Positions 16,112 to 25,102 of a stretch of DNA of 33,682 nucleotides are shown one piece after another; position 1 is the first letter of the stretch; every line of letters begins with the position of its first letter. The notes under the pieces were generated by a model, which saw nothing but the letters and a program-made list of their open reading frames with translations, searched no databases and was not told the origin of the DNA. Origin of the DNA: Lachnospiraceae bacterium (GTDB taxonomy: Bacteria; Bacillota; Clostridia; Lachnospirales; Lachnospiraceae); assembly GCA_022510705.1 (NCBI GenBank), contig JAFLSX010000024.1, forward strand, positions 1 through 33,682. The letters run 5' to 3'. A program made the position numbers and the translations under genes.

Positions 16112-17275
16112 TTACATACATAAATAGGCTGCCAATAACAGTAAGGTTGCAAAGAGAAGATTTACCAAAGTAAAATATCCGAAATATCTTCCCTTTTTTT
16201 CAGGTATTTCCTTAGCTACATACTTATAGGAGATCAGACTGGCCATAGAAGCAATGAGCGTACCCATCCCTCCGATGTTGACACCCACCAACAGTGCCTC
16301 TGCATTTTCTGTAAATCCAGAGAGCAGAGCCGATGCCGGCACATTACTGATCACCTGGCTGGTAAGAAAGGCAACCAATATTTCCCTGCCACCCAAAAGT
16401 CGTGCCAGCGTGCTGCTCACAGCGTCTATTCTCCCCATATTTCCCACAAAGACAAAAAAACCCACAAAAGTAAGCAAGAGAGAATAATCCACCCGTAATA
16501 ACACATGATATCGAATAAGCATTGTTCCTAAAAGCGCCACCCCAAACGGAATCCAGGCAGGCAGCACTCTCAGCACTGTAAGAAGGGAAAGGAGAAAAGT
16601 CACCCCGTAAAAAGCCAAGAGAAGACGCCTTTTTTTCTTTGACACCGCCAACTTGTCTTTTTCTTTATTTACAGACTCATTACCATCCTCCGCAGCCGCC
16701 GTCAAAAGTGCCTCTTTTTTTACGGTAAACATACAAAACAGAAGTAACACCGCGGAAATTCCTGTTATAGGGGCCATAGTCCGCAAAAAATCCCATAAGG
16801 ACATTTCAAATGCCGTATATAAATAGAGATTGTGGGGATTTCCTATGGGTGTCAAGGCACTGCCTAAATTGGCTGCCACCGTCTCATATACCACAAGCGG
16901 CACCGCCAAGCTTTCCATCTTTGCCATCTTCAGAAGAAGCAAGGTAAATGGTACAAACGTGATCAATGCCACATCATTGGTGATCAGCATTGCAGAAAAA
17001 AAGCAAAGGAACACCAGAATCAGATATAGCTTGCGTGAATTATCCGCTTTTCTTAACATAACGCTTGCTATTTTATCAAAAATACCCAACTCACTAAGCC
17101 CTGCCATCACAACCATCAGGGAAAACAAAAGCCCTAACACCCGGAAATTGATATATCCCGGATATTCCCTATCCGGATGCACCAGAAACATGGAAATGAT
17201 CCCCAGCAACAGTGCCGCACAAAGAACCGCTTCTTTCTTGATAAAGTTCAACACCAATTTTCCTGTTTTCTTCAT
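16112..17275 (-). CDS. SLC13/ArsB/CitM-type ion transporter family permease
   Basis: The 387-aa integral membrane protein has about ten hydrophobic segments. Family marks are ITNDVALITFVPFTLLLL in the first half, NLGSALTPIGNPHNLYLY in the re-entrant loop region, and VISNVPASALLSGFTENAEALL with NIGGMGTLIASMASLISYKYV in the second half. The two halves show the internal-repeat pattern of the ion transporter superfamily. The substrate could be an anion such as a dicarboxylate, citrate or arsenite, or Na+/H+; no arsR or arsenate reductase gene is nearby, so arsenite is not supported. GAGGAA lies 7 bases before the ATG. It is divergent from the surface protein gene. Confidence 0.88.
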   Translation of the reverse strand: MKKTGKLVLNFIKKEAVLCAALLLGIISMFLVHPDREYPGYINFRVLGLLFSLMVVMAGLSELGIFDKIASVMLRKADNSRKLYLILVFLCFFSAMLITNDVALITFVPFTLLLLKMAKMESLAVPLVVYETVAANLGSALTPIGNPHNLYLYTAFEMSLWDFLRTMAPITGISAVLLLFCMFTVKKEALLTAAAEDGNESVNKEKDKLAVSKKKRRLLLAFYGVTFLLSLLTVLRVLPAWIPFGVALLGTMLIRYHVLLRVDYSLLLTFVGFFVFVGNMGRIDAVSSTLARLLGGREILVAFLTSQVISNVPASALLSGFTENAEALLVGVNIGGMGTLIASMASLISYKYVAKEIPEKKGRYFGYFTLVNLLFATLLLLAAYLCM

Positions 17276-17364
17276 TCTTGTTCCTCTTTTTCATAAGATA
17301 CCAATAATTAAATCTTGTTTTAATCCATCGTAAATACCTAATTTTAAAGAATTTTCCTAATCTT

Positions 17365-17394
17365 ATCTTACTACGACATCTGCTTGTCATGCAA
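17365..17394 (-). promoter_or_regulatory. Possible promoter for the SLC13/ArsB-type permease
   Basis: On the minus strand, TTGCAT, an 18-base spacer and TAAGAT lie about 90 bases upstream of the permease ATG. The intergenic region is AT-rich, so chance matches are likely. I see no comparably good promoter for the divergent surface protein. Confidence 0.38.
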
Positions 17395-17510
17395 GCCCCC
17401 ATTCTTTCTCTTTCGACAATTCTTTCCAAAAAAATGCACGAAATGACATATGTTTTCATAAAATAATATTGTATAAACATATATTTTCTCTTGTTTGTAA
17501 AGGAGTAATC

Positions 17511-20500
17511 ATGCACAAAACATACCTTATTCATAAGATCACGGCACTGATAACCGTCACCGCACTGATACTGGGCCTCTTTTCCTTCATTGCTTTCGCT
17601 CAGGAAAGCGTGCTACCCTTTTCTGAACTGGCAGGAGAAGAAGCCGCCAGAGCGGCCTTCACAATAAACGGCATCCCCCTGAGCGGAGGCAGTACCATAG
17701 ATGCGCCTGCCGACGGCTCGGATTTTAGGCTTACGGCCAGTCTTTCCTTTCACATTTCTGCCGAAAAGATACCCTATGCCATTGCTCCGGGTACCTGCTA
17801 CCAGTTGGAAATTCCTTCCATTCTGCTGCCTGCAGATATGGATTTCGTACTAACGCAGCCTTTTCAAATTACGGATGAGGACCGCAGTCTGGCTCTGGGT
17901 ACTCTCACCTTCTCCTCAGAAGGCATCTTTCTTACTTTTGATTATCCGGACTCATATTTTAAGAGCGAAGACGGTCTGTTAGATTATGAAAAAGTAAATA
18001 CCTACCTCTCCATGCTGAGCAATATCCGGGATTGCCGTATTGACTTTTCCTGGCCCAAGCCCCAGGCGGAGTTAAATGCTTCCCGGCAGGAAAATGTAGA
18101 TCTGGATATATACGGAGAAAGCACTACCTTGCATTTTTCGCAGTACGCTCCCTCTAAAGTTGGTTTGGTTAAAAGCGCGCAGGCGGATCGGGACGACCCC
18201 GGTCTAATCCACTGGTGTGCGGAACTGACAACCGGCAGCCTGACCGACGAGGGGCTGCTCTTTGCGGATATTTTCCCCAATCAGTCCTATGTGGAAGGCT
18301 CCCTGCGGATAAACGGGACCATGCCCTCAGAAGACCTCATTCTTGATACGATGGAAGAGGGAAGGTTTTTCCTTACCTTTCAAAATGCTTTAAGCAGTTA
18401 CGCAGCGAATGAAAAAATTCTTCTCACATATTCCACCAGAGCTGCGGACTCCGCCTATGCGGCAGCCTACATGAACGGAGGCACAGCACCTGACCAAATT
18501 TATCTGGTCAACACCGCTTGTCTGAGAGATTTGGATGCGGTCACACCAATCGTTTCAGACAATGCATCGATTTCCCTACCCGCAGGATGGCTGAACAAAC
18601 AGGGGAAATTTGATCCTCAGACCAGAACTGTGACCTGGACGCTCATCCTCAATGAAACAGAACGAAGTCTGACAGATGTCATTTTGGATGATACTATGGG
18701 AGCCGGACTTGTACTGGAGGAAGGCACTTTTGAGATCAGTACGGACGGCATCCTCTACGCGCCCCTGCCTTTCACCCCCGAAATCGTTCGCTCGGATAAC
18801 TATGAAGCACAGGGTGATAAATTTCATATCGTATTGGGGGAGATTCCGCAAAAAACTTATATTCGCTATGTCACCCGGGTCATTGACTCTTTCTACTTTC
18901 CTTCGGAAGGAACGGACCAGAGCGGCAATGCACAAAACAGGACACAGCTGACATTCTCCTTCAGACCCGAGAGCGGCGGGGGCTGGGACAATGCTGTTTT
19001 TGTTACGGAACCGGCAAAGGTTTTGGCAGGCATTGCCCCCATTTCCAAATCCGCGGACTATAACAGCGCCAATCATACCATTACCTGGACTCTCACAGCC
19101 AACAATGCCAGAGCCGCTCTGCAGAAGGGTATCATCACAGATATCATCCAGCCGGGGCAGACCTATGTGCCGGATTCCGTGACGATTCGTTACAGTGATC
19201 TCTATGTGGAAACAGCTCTCTTCCAAGAAAACAGGATGGAGTTCTATTATGATGAGACGGAACAAAAACTCACCTTCCTATTGGGAAATACACTCAACCA
19301 AAGAGTGGCTGTCATCACCTATCAAACACGTGTAGACGATCCTCTGGATTGGGCTTACAACAATTCCGATGTACCCACGCAGCGCCCTGCCTATTCCAAT
19401 ACCGCTCTCTTTGATGCAAAATTGGATGGAGAAGATGTAACGGGCCTTGCCTCCGCCGTCTGCTATATTCCAAGCAATGTACTGCGCAAGCATCTGGGGC
19501 GCTATGACTATCAAACCAAAACCATCGCCTGCACCCTGACCGTCAATGAAAATCGAATGCCCATGCCGGACGGTATCATACAGGATACATTTGAAACAGG
19601 CCTGTCCTTGAATGGACCGCTGATCGTTACCGGTACGGATACCGTTACCGAAATTCCATCCGGCTCAGAAGGCGCCCGGACTCCTTACTATACCTACGAC
19701 GAAAATCTGCGTACTCTGGAAATCATCTTGGGTCCTCTTGCAGACAACAGAACTCTTACCATTTCCTATCCGCTTGCGGTGGATGTCACACACTACGGCA
19801 TTAAAAATTTACAGTGCGAAACAGACTTTATGATCAAAAATACTGCCACGCTGACGCGGGCGGACTATCCCCAGCCTGTCAGCGCAGAAGCTGGGACTCC
19901 TCCTATTTCCTCTTCTGTGCTTGATAAAGCAGGCTCCTTAAATCCCACAGAAGGCACTATCGAATACCATATTCTGATAAATAAGCTGGGCGTGGATTTA
20001 AGCAGCTTGGGAACGCCCTGTACCCTTACGGATACTATAAGCTCCCATGCGCTCCTCGATTTGGGCAGTATAAAGCTCTATCGGGTAAGTATCTCACCGG
20101 ACGGAAGCCCGCTTATCGGTTCAGAAACAGAGATGTCTTTAGAGACCTATTCCTGCTCCTATACGCCGGGTATTCATGAAAATACTCTAAAGCTGACTTT
20201 GCCCGCCGATACAGGTACCGCATCCTATTTGCTGGTTTATTCCGCTTTTATCCTGCATACCGGAAATACCATCGTGGAGAACAGCATTTCCTTGAATGGT
20301 CAGCCGCCGCAGGCGTCGGGGCATGAGTCCCTTGAAATCAATATTGCCCACGGCAGTACCTTGGGCTGGAGCCAGAAAAAAGCCGTTATCAGCATACAAA
20401 GCGTGGACCCCGAAGGAAAGGCGCTTGCCGGGGCAGAATTTACTCTGTATGATGAAAACGGCAGGGAAATTGCAAAAGCAGTATCCAATGAAGACGGCAT

Positions 20501-20966
20501 GGTTCTCTTTATTGTAGATCCAAACGGCAACTATACCGTGCGGGAGACCAAAGCACCCGCCGGCTACCGGATGTCGCAGGAATGGAAGAAGGGCAAACGC
20601 ATTACCCGCGTAGATTCCTCCAATCAATATCTTTGGGAAGACGGCAGTTCTACTTCCAGAGATATCCCTGCTATCGCACCCCACAGCATCGGGGAAGAGC
20701 CTTCCGTATCACCTGCGCCCAATCCCCCGGCCCAATATCCGTCCGGTCAAAACTCTGCAGGGCAAAGCACACCGTCCAATATGCCGGATCAGTCTCCGCT
20801 CCCTGACGAGCCCGCATTACAAAATCCGGAGGAGACGCAGGAAGACGGCAACTACTTTATCAGTCCTCAGACGGGGGATATGTATTCTGGGTGGACGGTT
20901 CTCTTTATCGGTTTCTCCCTGGCTTTCAGCCGGTATATTGGAATCCGTAAATTCAAAAAGGGTTAA
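17511..20966 (+). CDS. Large repeat-containing surface protein with SpaA-like domain and SPxTG sortase signal
   Basis: The 1151-aa product starts at the ATG at 17511, with AAGGAG 5 bases before it. An N-terminal signal peptide (hydrophobic TALITVTALILGLFSFIAFA, cleavage after AFA) precedes five divergent beta-rich repeats near residues 231, 371, 522, 670 and 815. These are marked by variants of WTLxxNN followed by (I/L)xDTxxxG, as in isopeptide/DUF11-like adhesin domains. A SpaA/Cna-B-like domain spans about 955-1020 (LAGAEFTLYDENG, then E-box YTVRETKAPAGY). A Pro/Ser/Gln-rich wall-spanning linker follows, then SPQTG (1118-1122), a hydrophobic helix and the basic tail RKFKKG. It should be covalently attached to peptidoglycan by a sortase recognising (S/P)PxTG. 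The ligand is unknown and no sortase gene is in the window. Confidence 0.88.
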   Translation: MHKTYLIHKITALITVTALILGLFSFIAFAQESVLPFSELAGEEAARAAFTINGIPLSGGSTIDAPADGSDFRLTASLSFHISAEKIPYAIAPGTCYQLEIPSILLPADMDFVLTQPFQITDEDRSLALGTLTFSSEGIFLTFDYPDSYFKSEDGLLDYEKVNTYLSMLSNIRDCRIDFSWPKPQAELNASRQENVDLDIYGESTTLHFSQYAPSKVGLVKSAQADRDDPGLIHWCAELTTGSLTDEGLLFADIFPNQSYVEGSLRINGTMPSEDLILDTMEEGRFFLTFQNALSSYAANEKILLTYSTRAADSAYAAAYMNGGTAPDQIYLVNTACLRDLDAVTPIVSDNASISLPAGWLNKQGKFDPQTRTVTWTLILNETERSLTDVILDDTMGAGLVLEEGTFEISTDGILYAPLPFTPEIVRSDNYEAQGDKFHIVLGEIPQKTYIRYVTRVIDSFYFPSEGTDQSGNAQNRTQLTFSFRPESGGGWDNAVFVTEPAKVLAGIAPISKSADYNSANHTITWTLTANNARAALQKGIITDIIQPGQTYVPDSVTIRYSDLYVETALFQENRMEFYYDETEQKLTFLLGNTLNQRVAVITYQTRVDDPLDWAYNNSDVPTQRPAYSNTALFDAKLDGEDVTGLASAVCYIPSNVLRKHLGRYDYQTKTIACTLTVNENRMPMPDGIIQDTFETGLSLNGPLIVTGTDTVTEIPSGSEGARTPYYTYDENLRTLEIILGPLADNRTLTISYPLAVDVTHYGIKNLQCETDFMIKNTATLTRADYPQPVSAEAGTPPISSSVLDKAGSLNPTEGTIEYHILINKLGVDLSSLGTPCTLTDTISSHALLDLGSIKLYRVSISPDGSPLIGSETEMSLETYSCSYTPGIHENTLKLTLPADTGTASYLLVYSAFILHTGNTIVENSISLNGQPPQASGHESLEINIAHGSTLGWSQKKAVISIQSVDPEGKALAGAEFTLYDENGREIAKAVSNEDGMVLFIVDPNGNYTVRETKAPAGYRMSQEWKKGKRITRVDSSNQYLWEDGSSTSRDIPAIAPHSIGEEPSVSPAPNPPAQYPSGQNSAGQSTPSNMPDQSPLPDEPALQNPEETQEDGNYFISPQTGDMYSGWTVLFIGFSLAFSRYIGIRKFKKG

Positions 20967-20986
20967 ATCTAGATTTAACCCTTTTT
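20955..20986. terminator. Perfect palindromic bidirectional terminator shared by two convergent genes
   Basis: A perfect 16-base inverted repeat with left arm AAAAAGGGTTAAATCT has an A run on one side and a T run on the other, so it works on both strands. It contains the stop codons of both the surface protein (20964-20966) and the convergent DUF4304-like gene (20975-20977). Both proteins therefore end in KKG. Confidence 0.92.
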
Positions 20987-21703
20987 GAGCTCCTCAATTA
21001 ACTCTGTCAGCTCCTGTTTCTTCTTCTCCCACTTTTCGATACTAATTGCCTGTGATACTTTTTGCTCCTCACTCAGGCTGCTCATCCAGTTCTTCATGGA
21101 TTTCCACTTTCCTTCCAGCGACCTCTCTAAAAAGGGCAGCAGCTCTTTGCCATAAATACGGGCCAGCATACGTACAGATTCCATGTTCATACCCAGTCCC
21201 GGGCTGTTCTGATTCTCATTCAAAAATGTCAGATAATCCGCATGAGTCTGGATGGAGTCCCAAAAAGGAAGTACCTTCTTTGATACCAGTCCACAGACAG
21301 AGGTATGAATATTCTCCATGGATAAGTAAGTCCCCATACTAAAAGCAGGAGTGTGAATAATACCGTTTTCCACCCAACAATAAGGCTTCGGAAAAGTTAC
21401 ATGATACCAGAACTGATGATCCCACCCGTCCTCCAGGGACTCTCCCAGATGATACCGAAAATGCATGCACCAATAATGCAGTTTCTCCGGCTCCACCGGC
21501 GTCTCAAAAAGTGCCAGTCCCACATTCATGGTAAACTGATTCCAATCAGCAGTATTAAAACGGGACTTCTGCAGTTCGATCAGCTTGACAATACCGTTTT
21601 CCTGCACCAGGAAAATATTACTCCCCTTACGTCGAAAACCTTGGGGCTTTAAGATGGCATAAACATCATCCCATAATTTCTTATAGAATTCTTTTATCTC
21701 CAT
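20975..21703 (-). CDS. DUF4304-like cytosolic protein
   Basis: The 242-aa soluble protein has no signal or membrane helix. The N-terminal MEIKEFYKKLWDDVYAILKP, the GFRRKGSNIFLVQENG strand pair, and LQKSRFNTADWNQFTMNVGL match the pattern of DUF4304, a family of unknown function often seen near polymorphic toxin or immunity loci. No toxin is visible here. It lies 15 bases after the nitroreductase-like gene, so the two may be co-transcribed. Its last codons lie in the shared palindromic terminator. Confidence 0.82.
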   Translation of the reverse strand: MEIKEFYKKLWDDVYAILKPQGFRRKGSNIFLVQENGIVKLIELQKSRFNTADWNQFTMNVGLALFETPVEPEKLHYWCMHFRYHLGESLEDGWDHQFWYHVTFPKPYCWVENGIIHTPAFSMGTYLSMENIHTSVCGLVSKKVLPFWDSIQTHADYLTFLNENQNSPGLGMNMESVRMLARIYGKELLPFLERSLEGKWKSMKNWMSSLSEEQKVSQAISIEKWEKKKQELTELIEELKKG

Positions 21704-21718
21704 TGTATCCCTCTCACC

Positions 21719-22249
21719 TTAAAGATAAGAAACATTCTTTTCCACGCTGTACTCATGGGGCTCCTTGCTTACTGCCTTGTGTCCTACCGCTATGGCTATC
21801 TGAAATTCATAACCCTCCGGAAACTGCAGGGCAGCGGAAAAATAATCTCTCCTTTCTCCGTTTAAAGCGTCCTTGATGCAGCCGATGATCAGACTTCCCA
21901 ATCCCAGGCTTTCAGCTGCCAGAGATATATTCTCCACCGCAATGCCCGCGTCCACCGAACTCCAGGAAAACGCTCTCTCTGCACTCAAAAGTAATACGGT
22001 GGGCGCCTCATAGTAAAAATTATGCTGGGGATTTTCAATTCCCCTTTCTGCATTCTTTACATTCTCAATTTCTGTTAGAATCGGATTGCTTCCAGCCACT
22101 ACGGTTATATGAATTTCCTGTCTATTGGTAGCCGTAGGTGCCCGCAGGCCTGCTAAAACCAGGCTCTCAATCTCCTCCATCGTAAGCTTCTGCTCCGTAT
22201 AGCCGCGGGTAGAGCTTCTCTTTTCAATCACCTGCAATACATCGTTCAT
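21719..22249 (-). CDS. Nitroreductase family protein
   Basis: This is an FMN-dependent oxidoreductase of the nitroreductase fold. The 176-aa length is typical. The N-terminal RSSTRGYTEQKLTMEEIESL (phosphate-binding RxSxR), LRAPTATNRQE, a central VDAGIAVENISLAAESLGLG helix and the IAVGHKA strand mark the family. Substrate unknown; members reduce nitro compounds, quinones or enones with NAD(P)H. AAGGAGG-like sequence precedes the ATG. It lies 60 bases after the PNPOx-like gene, another flavin-binding protein. Confidence 0.9.
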   Translation of the reverse strand: MNDVLQVIEKRSSTRGYTEQKLTMEEIESLVLAGLRAPTATNRQEIHITVVAGSNPILTEIENVKNAERGIENPQHNFYYEAPTVLLLSAERAFSWSSVDAGIAVENISLAAESLGLGSLIIGCIKDALNGERRDYFSAALQFPEGYEFQIAIAVGHKAVSKEPHEYSVEKNVSYL

Positions 22250-22309
22250 AATAAGGCCTCCTTCTAAGCTTTTTTATTTGAAATATTTTTACTGTTAATA
22301 TAATCTGCC

Positions 22310-22702
22310 CTAAAATACTATGGTTAAAGGTTCTTCTGTAAAGGAATAAAATACTGCTGTGCCTTTTTCAAAATACAACACTTCGGTATTGGCATCCGTA
22401 GCGGAATACATAGCCTGCAAATTCGGATAGTTCTCCAGCATATGAGCCTTGGCCTCCACTCTGTCGTCCCGAACCAGCTTACCCGATACACGCAGCCACT
22501 TTGTGCCATCAAATGCACAGAGCTCCACCTTAGGATTTTGCTGAATCTGCTTGGATACATCCTTTACCTTTCCCGTCTGGATATACAGTTTGCCCTCAAA
22601 AATATCCACAGTTCCGAAAGGACGTACTCGGGGCTGATCGCCCTCAACAGTTGCCAGATAATAGGTTCCGCATTTCTTTAAAAAATCGTACACTTCCTGC
22701 AT
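22310..22702 (-). CDS. Pyridoxamine 5'-phosphate oxidase-like flavin-binding protein
   Basis: The 130-aa protein is of the split beta-barrel FMN-binding fold. YLATVEGDQPRVRPFGTVDIFEGKLYIQTG and the later VELCAFDGTKWLRVSGKLV are the standard pattern of small PNPOx-like proteins in anaerobes. It is unlikely to be the true PdxH, which is longer. AAGGAG lies about 10 bases before the ATG. It is followed by the nitroreductase gene, suggesting a small flavoprotein set. A possible promoter (TTGTAG, 17 bases, TATATG) lies upstream but is weak. Confidence 0.86.
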   Translation of the reverse strand: MQEVYDFLKKCGTYYLATVEGDQPRVRPFGTVDIFEGKLYIQTGKVKDVSKQIQQNPKVELCAFDGTKWLRVSGKLVRDDRVEAKAHMLENYPNLQAMYSATDANTEVLYFEKGTAVFYSFTEEPLTIVF

Positions 22703-22852
22703 GGTGTCTTTTCTCCTTAATCATATATAATTAGTTATATTGTACTACAAAAATAGGAAAAATTAAATTACTATTTGCAATCTGATCTGATCCTATATGC
22801 CTTCATTTTAAGGATTTATTAAAAAACAGGAAATCTCCCGGAGAATACAGAA

Positions 22853-22880
22853 AGAGCCGCGACCAATAAGCCACGGCTCT
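22853..22880 (-). terminator. Intrinsic terminator after ptb-buk
   Basis: Arms AGAGCCG and CGGCTCT are extended inward by four more pairs (two of them G-T wobbles) around a 6-base loop. It lies 24 bases after the buk stop codon. The trailing T run on the minus strand is short, but on the plus strand it is T-rich. Confidence 0.75.
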
Positions 22881-22903
22881 CTTTTCTTTATTGCTTTTCT
22901 AAC

Positions 22904-23971
22904 TTAATACTCCTTAGCCTTCTCTTCGCCGCTTAAGACACGCAGCGCACCCTGTGCCAGCGCCAGCAGTTCATCCTCTCCGGGATATACGGTAAAAGGT
23001 GCGATCCATCCTGCTTTTTGCTTTAAGTTGGCAATGACATCCTCACCGTAGGCAATACCGCCGGTCACGATGATCCGGTCCACCTTACCTTCCAGTACGC
23101 AGGCCATGGAGCCGATATCTTTGGCAACCTGATACAGAAAAGCTTCCTTCACTTCAGCGGCATGAGCATCCCCTTCGTTTGCCATTTTGGTGACATTACG
23201 CATATCGTTGGTTCCAAGATAGGCATTAAAGCCTCCCTTACCTACCAGCTTGCTATATACCTCCTTCTCCGTATACTGTCCGGAGAAGCACATTTTAACC
23301 AATGCACCGGAAGGTACCGCGCCTGCTCTTTCGGGAGAGAACGCGCCGTCACCGTCCAAAGCATTGAACACATCCACTACCTTACCCGCTATATGAGCGC
23401 CCACGGATACACCCCCGCCCATATGTACCACGATCAAACGCAGGGATTCGTAAGGCTTACCGATCTCTTTGGCATAGCGTTTTGCCACTGCTTTCTGGTT
23501 CAGCGCGTGGAACACGCTGGTACGGGGCAGTTCCGGTACACCGGAATATCTTGCAACGGTCTGCAGTTCATCCACAACTACGGGATCCACAATATAGGAC
23601 GGAATCCCCAGTTCATCTCCGATTTCTTTCGCTAAAATACCGCCCAGATTGGAAGCATGCTGTCCCTGTTTTCCTACGATCAGATCCTGAAGCAGTTCAT
23701 CGGTTACCGCATAGGTACCGCCGGGAATGGGTTTTAACATACCGCCCCGTCCCACTACTACATTTAAGGACTTCATATCGAAGTTCTTTTCCTTCAGCAG
23801 ATCTGTAATGATCTGCTTTCTGAAATCTTTCTGATCCACAATCGTAGCATACTGCCCGATTTCTTCCGTGCTGTGTCTTAAGGTTTCTTCAAATAACAGG
23901 GTTTCATCCTCAAACACACCGATCTTGGTGGAGGTAGAACCCGGATTGATGATCAAGCTTTTCACTGACAT
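22904..23971 (-). CDS. buk: Butyrate kinase
   Basis: Butyrate kinase converts butyryl-phosphate and ADP into butyrate and ATP, the energy-conserving last step of butyrate formation. The 355-aa length is typical. ASKHA-fold motifs are present: [12 protein letters not shown] (residues 9-20), [18 protein letters not shown] (about 72-90), [13 protein letters not shown] (adenosine and phosphate region, about 181-193), and [12 protein letters not shown] (about 297-308). It lies 35 bases after ptb, and a terminator follows. The related branched-chain kinase activity cannot be excluded, but the gene context favours butyrate. Confidence 0.95.
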   Translation of the reverse strand: MSVKSLIINPGSTSTKIGVFEDETLLFEETLRHSTEEIGQYATIVDQKDFRKQIITDLLKEKNFDMKSLNVVVGRGGMLKPIPGGTYAVTDELLQDLIVGKQGQHASNLGGILAKEIGDELGIPSYIVDPVVVDELQTVARYSGVPELPRTSVFHALNQKAVAKRYAKEIGKPYESLRLIVVHMGGGVSVGAHIAGKVVDVFNALDGDGAFSPERAGAVPSGALVKMCFSGQYTEKEVYSKLVGKGGFNAYLGTNDMRNVTKMANEGDAHAAEVKEAFLYQVAKDIGSMACVLEGKVDRIIVTGGIAYGEDVIANLKQKAGWIAPFTVYPGEDELLALAQGALRVLSGEEKAKEY

Positions 23972-24006
23972 TTTCTTTTTCCTCCCAGATATTTCATTTA
24001 TTAAAA

Positions 24007-24930
24007 TTATGCATTCTTCTGCATTTCCTCAGCCACAACTGCTGCCAGTGCCATGGAGTTTACCTTGGTCTCAAAGGTATCGGAACGGCTGGTTAAAATA
24101 ACGGGAACCTTGGTACCTGTTAAAATACATCCGTTCTTTACGCCGGGTACCATATGTACGATGGCCTTGTATACCAGATTTCCCGCATGAATATCCGGGA
24201 AGAGCAGGATATCCGCATCTCCCTGCACTTTTCTGTCCGTAGCTCCTTTGTGTCTTGCGGCCTCGGGATCAATAGCCAGATCCAAAGACAGGGGGCCGTC
24301 GATAATGCAGCCGGTGATTTCTCCCTCCGCATTCATTCTGGTAAGCTCCGCAGCTTCTACTGTCGCAGGCATCTTAGGGTTGACCACCTCCACTGCAGCA
24401 AGAGGAGCTATCCTGGGGCATTCAACGCCGCAGGCCTTTGCTACCGGCAGAGTATTCTGAATAATATTTACTTTATCCTCTAAAGAGGGATATGTAATAA
24501 ATGCCACATCGGTTAAGAACAGGAGCTGGTCAATACCCGGAATATCGAATACACAAACATGAGAAAGTGCACCGCCGGTACGAAGACCTACCTCCTTATC
24601 CAATACACTCTTTAAGAAGTTTTTGGTGTCGATCAGGCCTTTCATGTACATATCCGCTTTCCCTTCATGAGCCAGTTTAACGGCCTTTAAGGATGCCTGA
24701 ATCATATCCGGTTCGTCAATGATTTCATAACCGGTCAGATCCATATGGATGGAAGCTGCAATCTCTCTGATCTTGGCTTCATCTCCCACCAAGATCGCAT
24801 CTGCAATTCCCCTCTTTTTGGCCTCTGCAACAGCCTCCAACACTGCCTCATCCTGCGCTACGGACACAGCTACTTTTTTCATACCGCACTCATTTACTTT
24901 TGCGATCAGTTCGTCAAAACCTTTCTTCAT
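24007..24930 (-). CDS. ptb: Phosphate butyryltransferase
   Basis: Ptb converts butyryl-CoA and phosphate to butyryl-phosphate and CoA. The 307-aa product has the PTA/PTB fold. [51 protein letters not shown] and [14 protein letters not shown] are characteristic. The final domain has [22 protein letters not shown]. It starts 72 bases downstream of the -35/-10 start region at 25022 and precedes buk by 35 bases. The A/G-rich GGAAAGGGAAG sequence just before the ATG is the likely ribosome binding site. Confidence 0.95.
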   Translation of the reverse strand: MKKGFDELIAKVNECGMKKVAVSVAQDEAVLEAVAEAKKRGIADAILVGDEAKIREIAASIHMDLTGYEIIDEPDMIQASLKAVKLAHEGKADMYMKGLIDTKNFLKSVLDKEVGLRTGGALSHVCVFDIPGIDQLLFLTDVAFITYPSLEDKVNIIQNTLPVAKACGVECPRIAPLAAVEVVNPKMPATVEAAELTRMNAEGEITGCIIDGPLSLDLAIDPEAARHKGATDRKVQGDADILLFPDIHAGNLVYKAIVHMVPGVKNGCILTGTKVPVILTSRSDTFETKVNSMALAAVVAEEMQKNA

Positions 24931-25021
24931 ATTCTTCCCTTTCCGCCCTCCCCACCAAGTTCCGGACCGAGTCCAATCGTGTCGGAAGGATCACTTTCGT
25001 TCATAAAACTCTATCGTTAAA

Positions 25022-25050
25022 ATAATAACACTATCATATCTAAAAATCAA
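25022..25050 (-). promoter_or_regulatory. Sigma-A promoter for ptb-buk
   Basis: On the minus strand, TTGATT, a 17-base spacer and TATTAT are present. The predicted start near 25015 gives a leader of about 85 bases. It lies just after the stop codon of the 502-aa gene and shows that ptb-buk can be transcribed apart from the thl operon. Confidence 0.75.
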
Positions 25051-25102
25051 CCCACTATCTTAGGGTGGACCAAGCATTAAAAGTGATGTAAACTGTCTCG
25101 TT

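Noticed and set aside
16112-17275. Arsenite efflux (ArsB) identity for the permease
   Set aside because: The family is shared with citrate and other anion carriers, and no arsenic resistance genes are next to it.
17440-17480. Promoter for the surface protein gene
   Set aside because: Several AT-rich -10-like words exist, but the best -35 (ATGACA) is only 15 bases from a -10, so no confident call is possible.
18576-19265. 229-codon minus-strand open frame inside the surface protein gene
   Set aside because: It lies wholly antisense to a well-supported gene, has no plausible ribosome binding site context or recognisable domain, and its composition fits a frame shadow.
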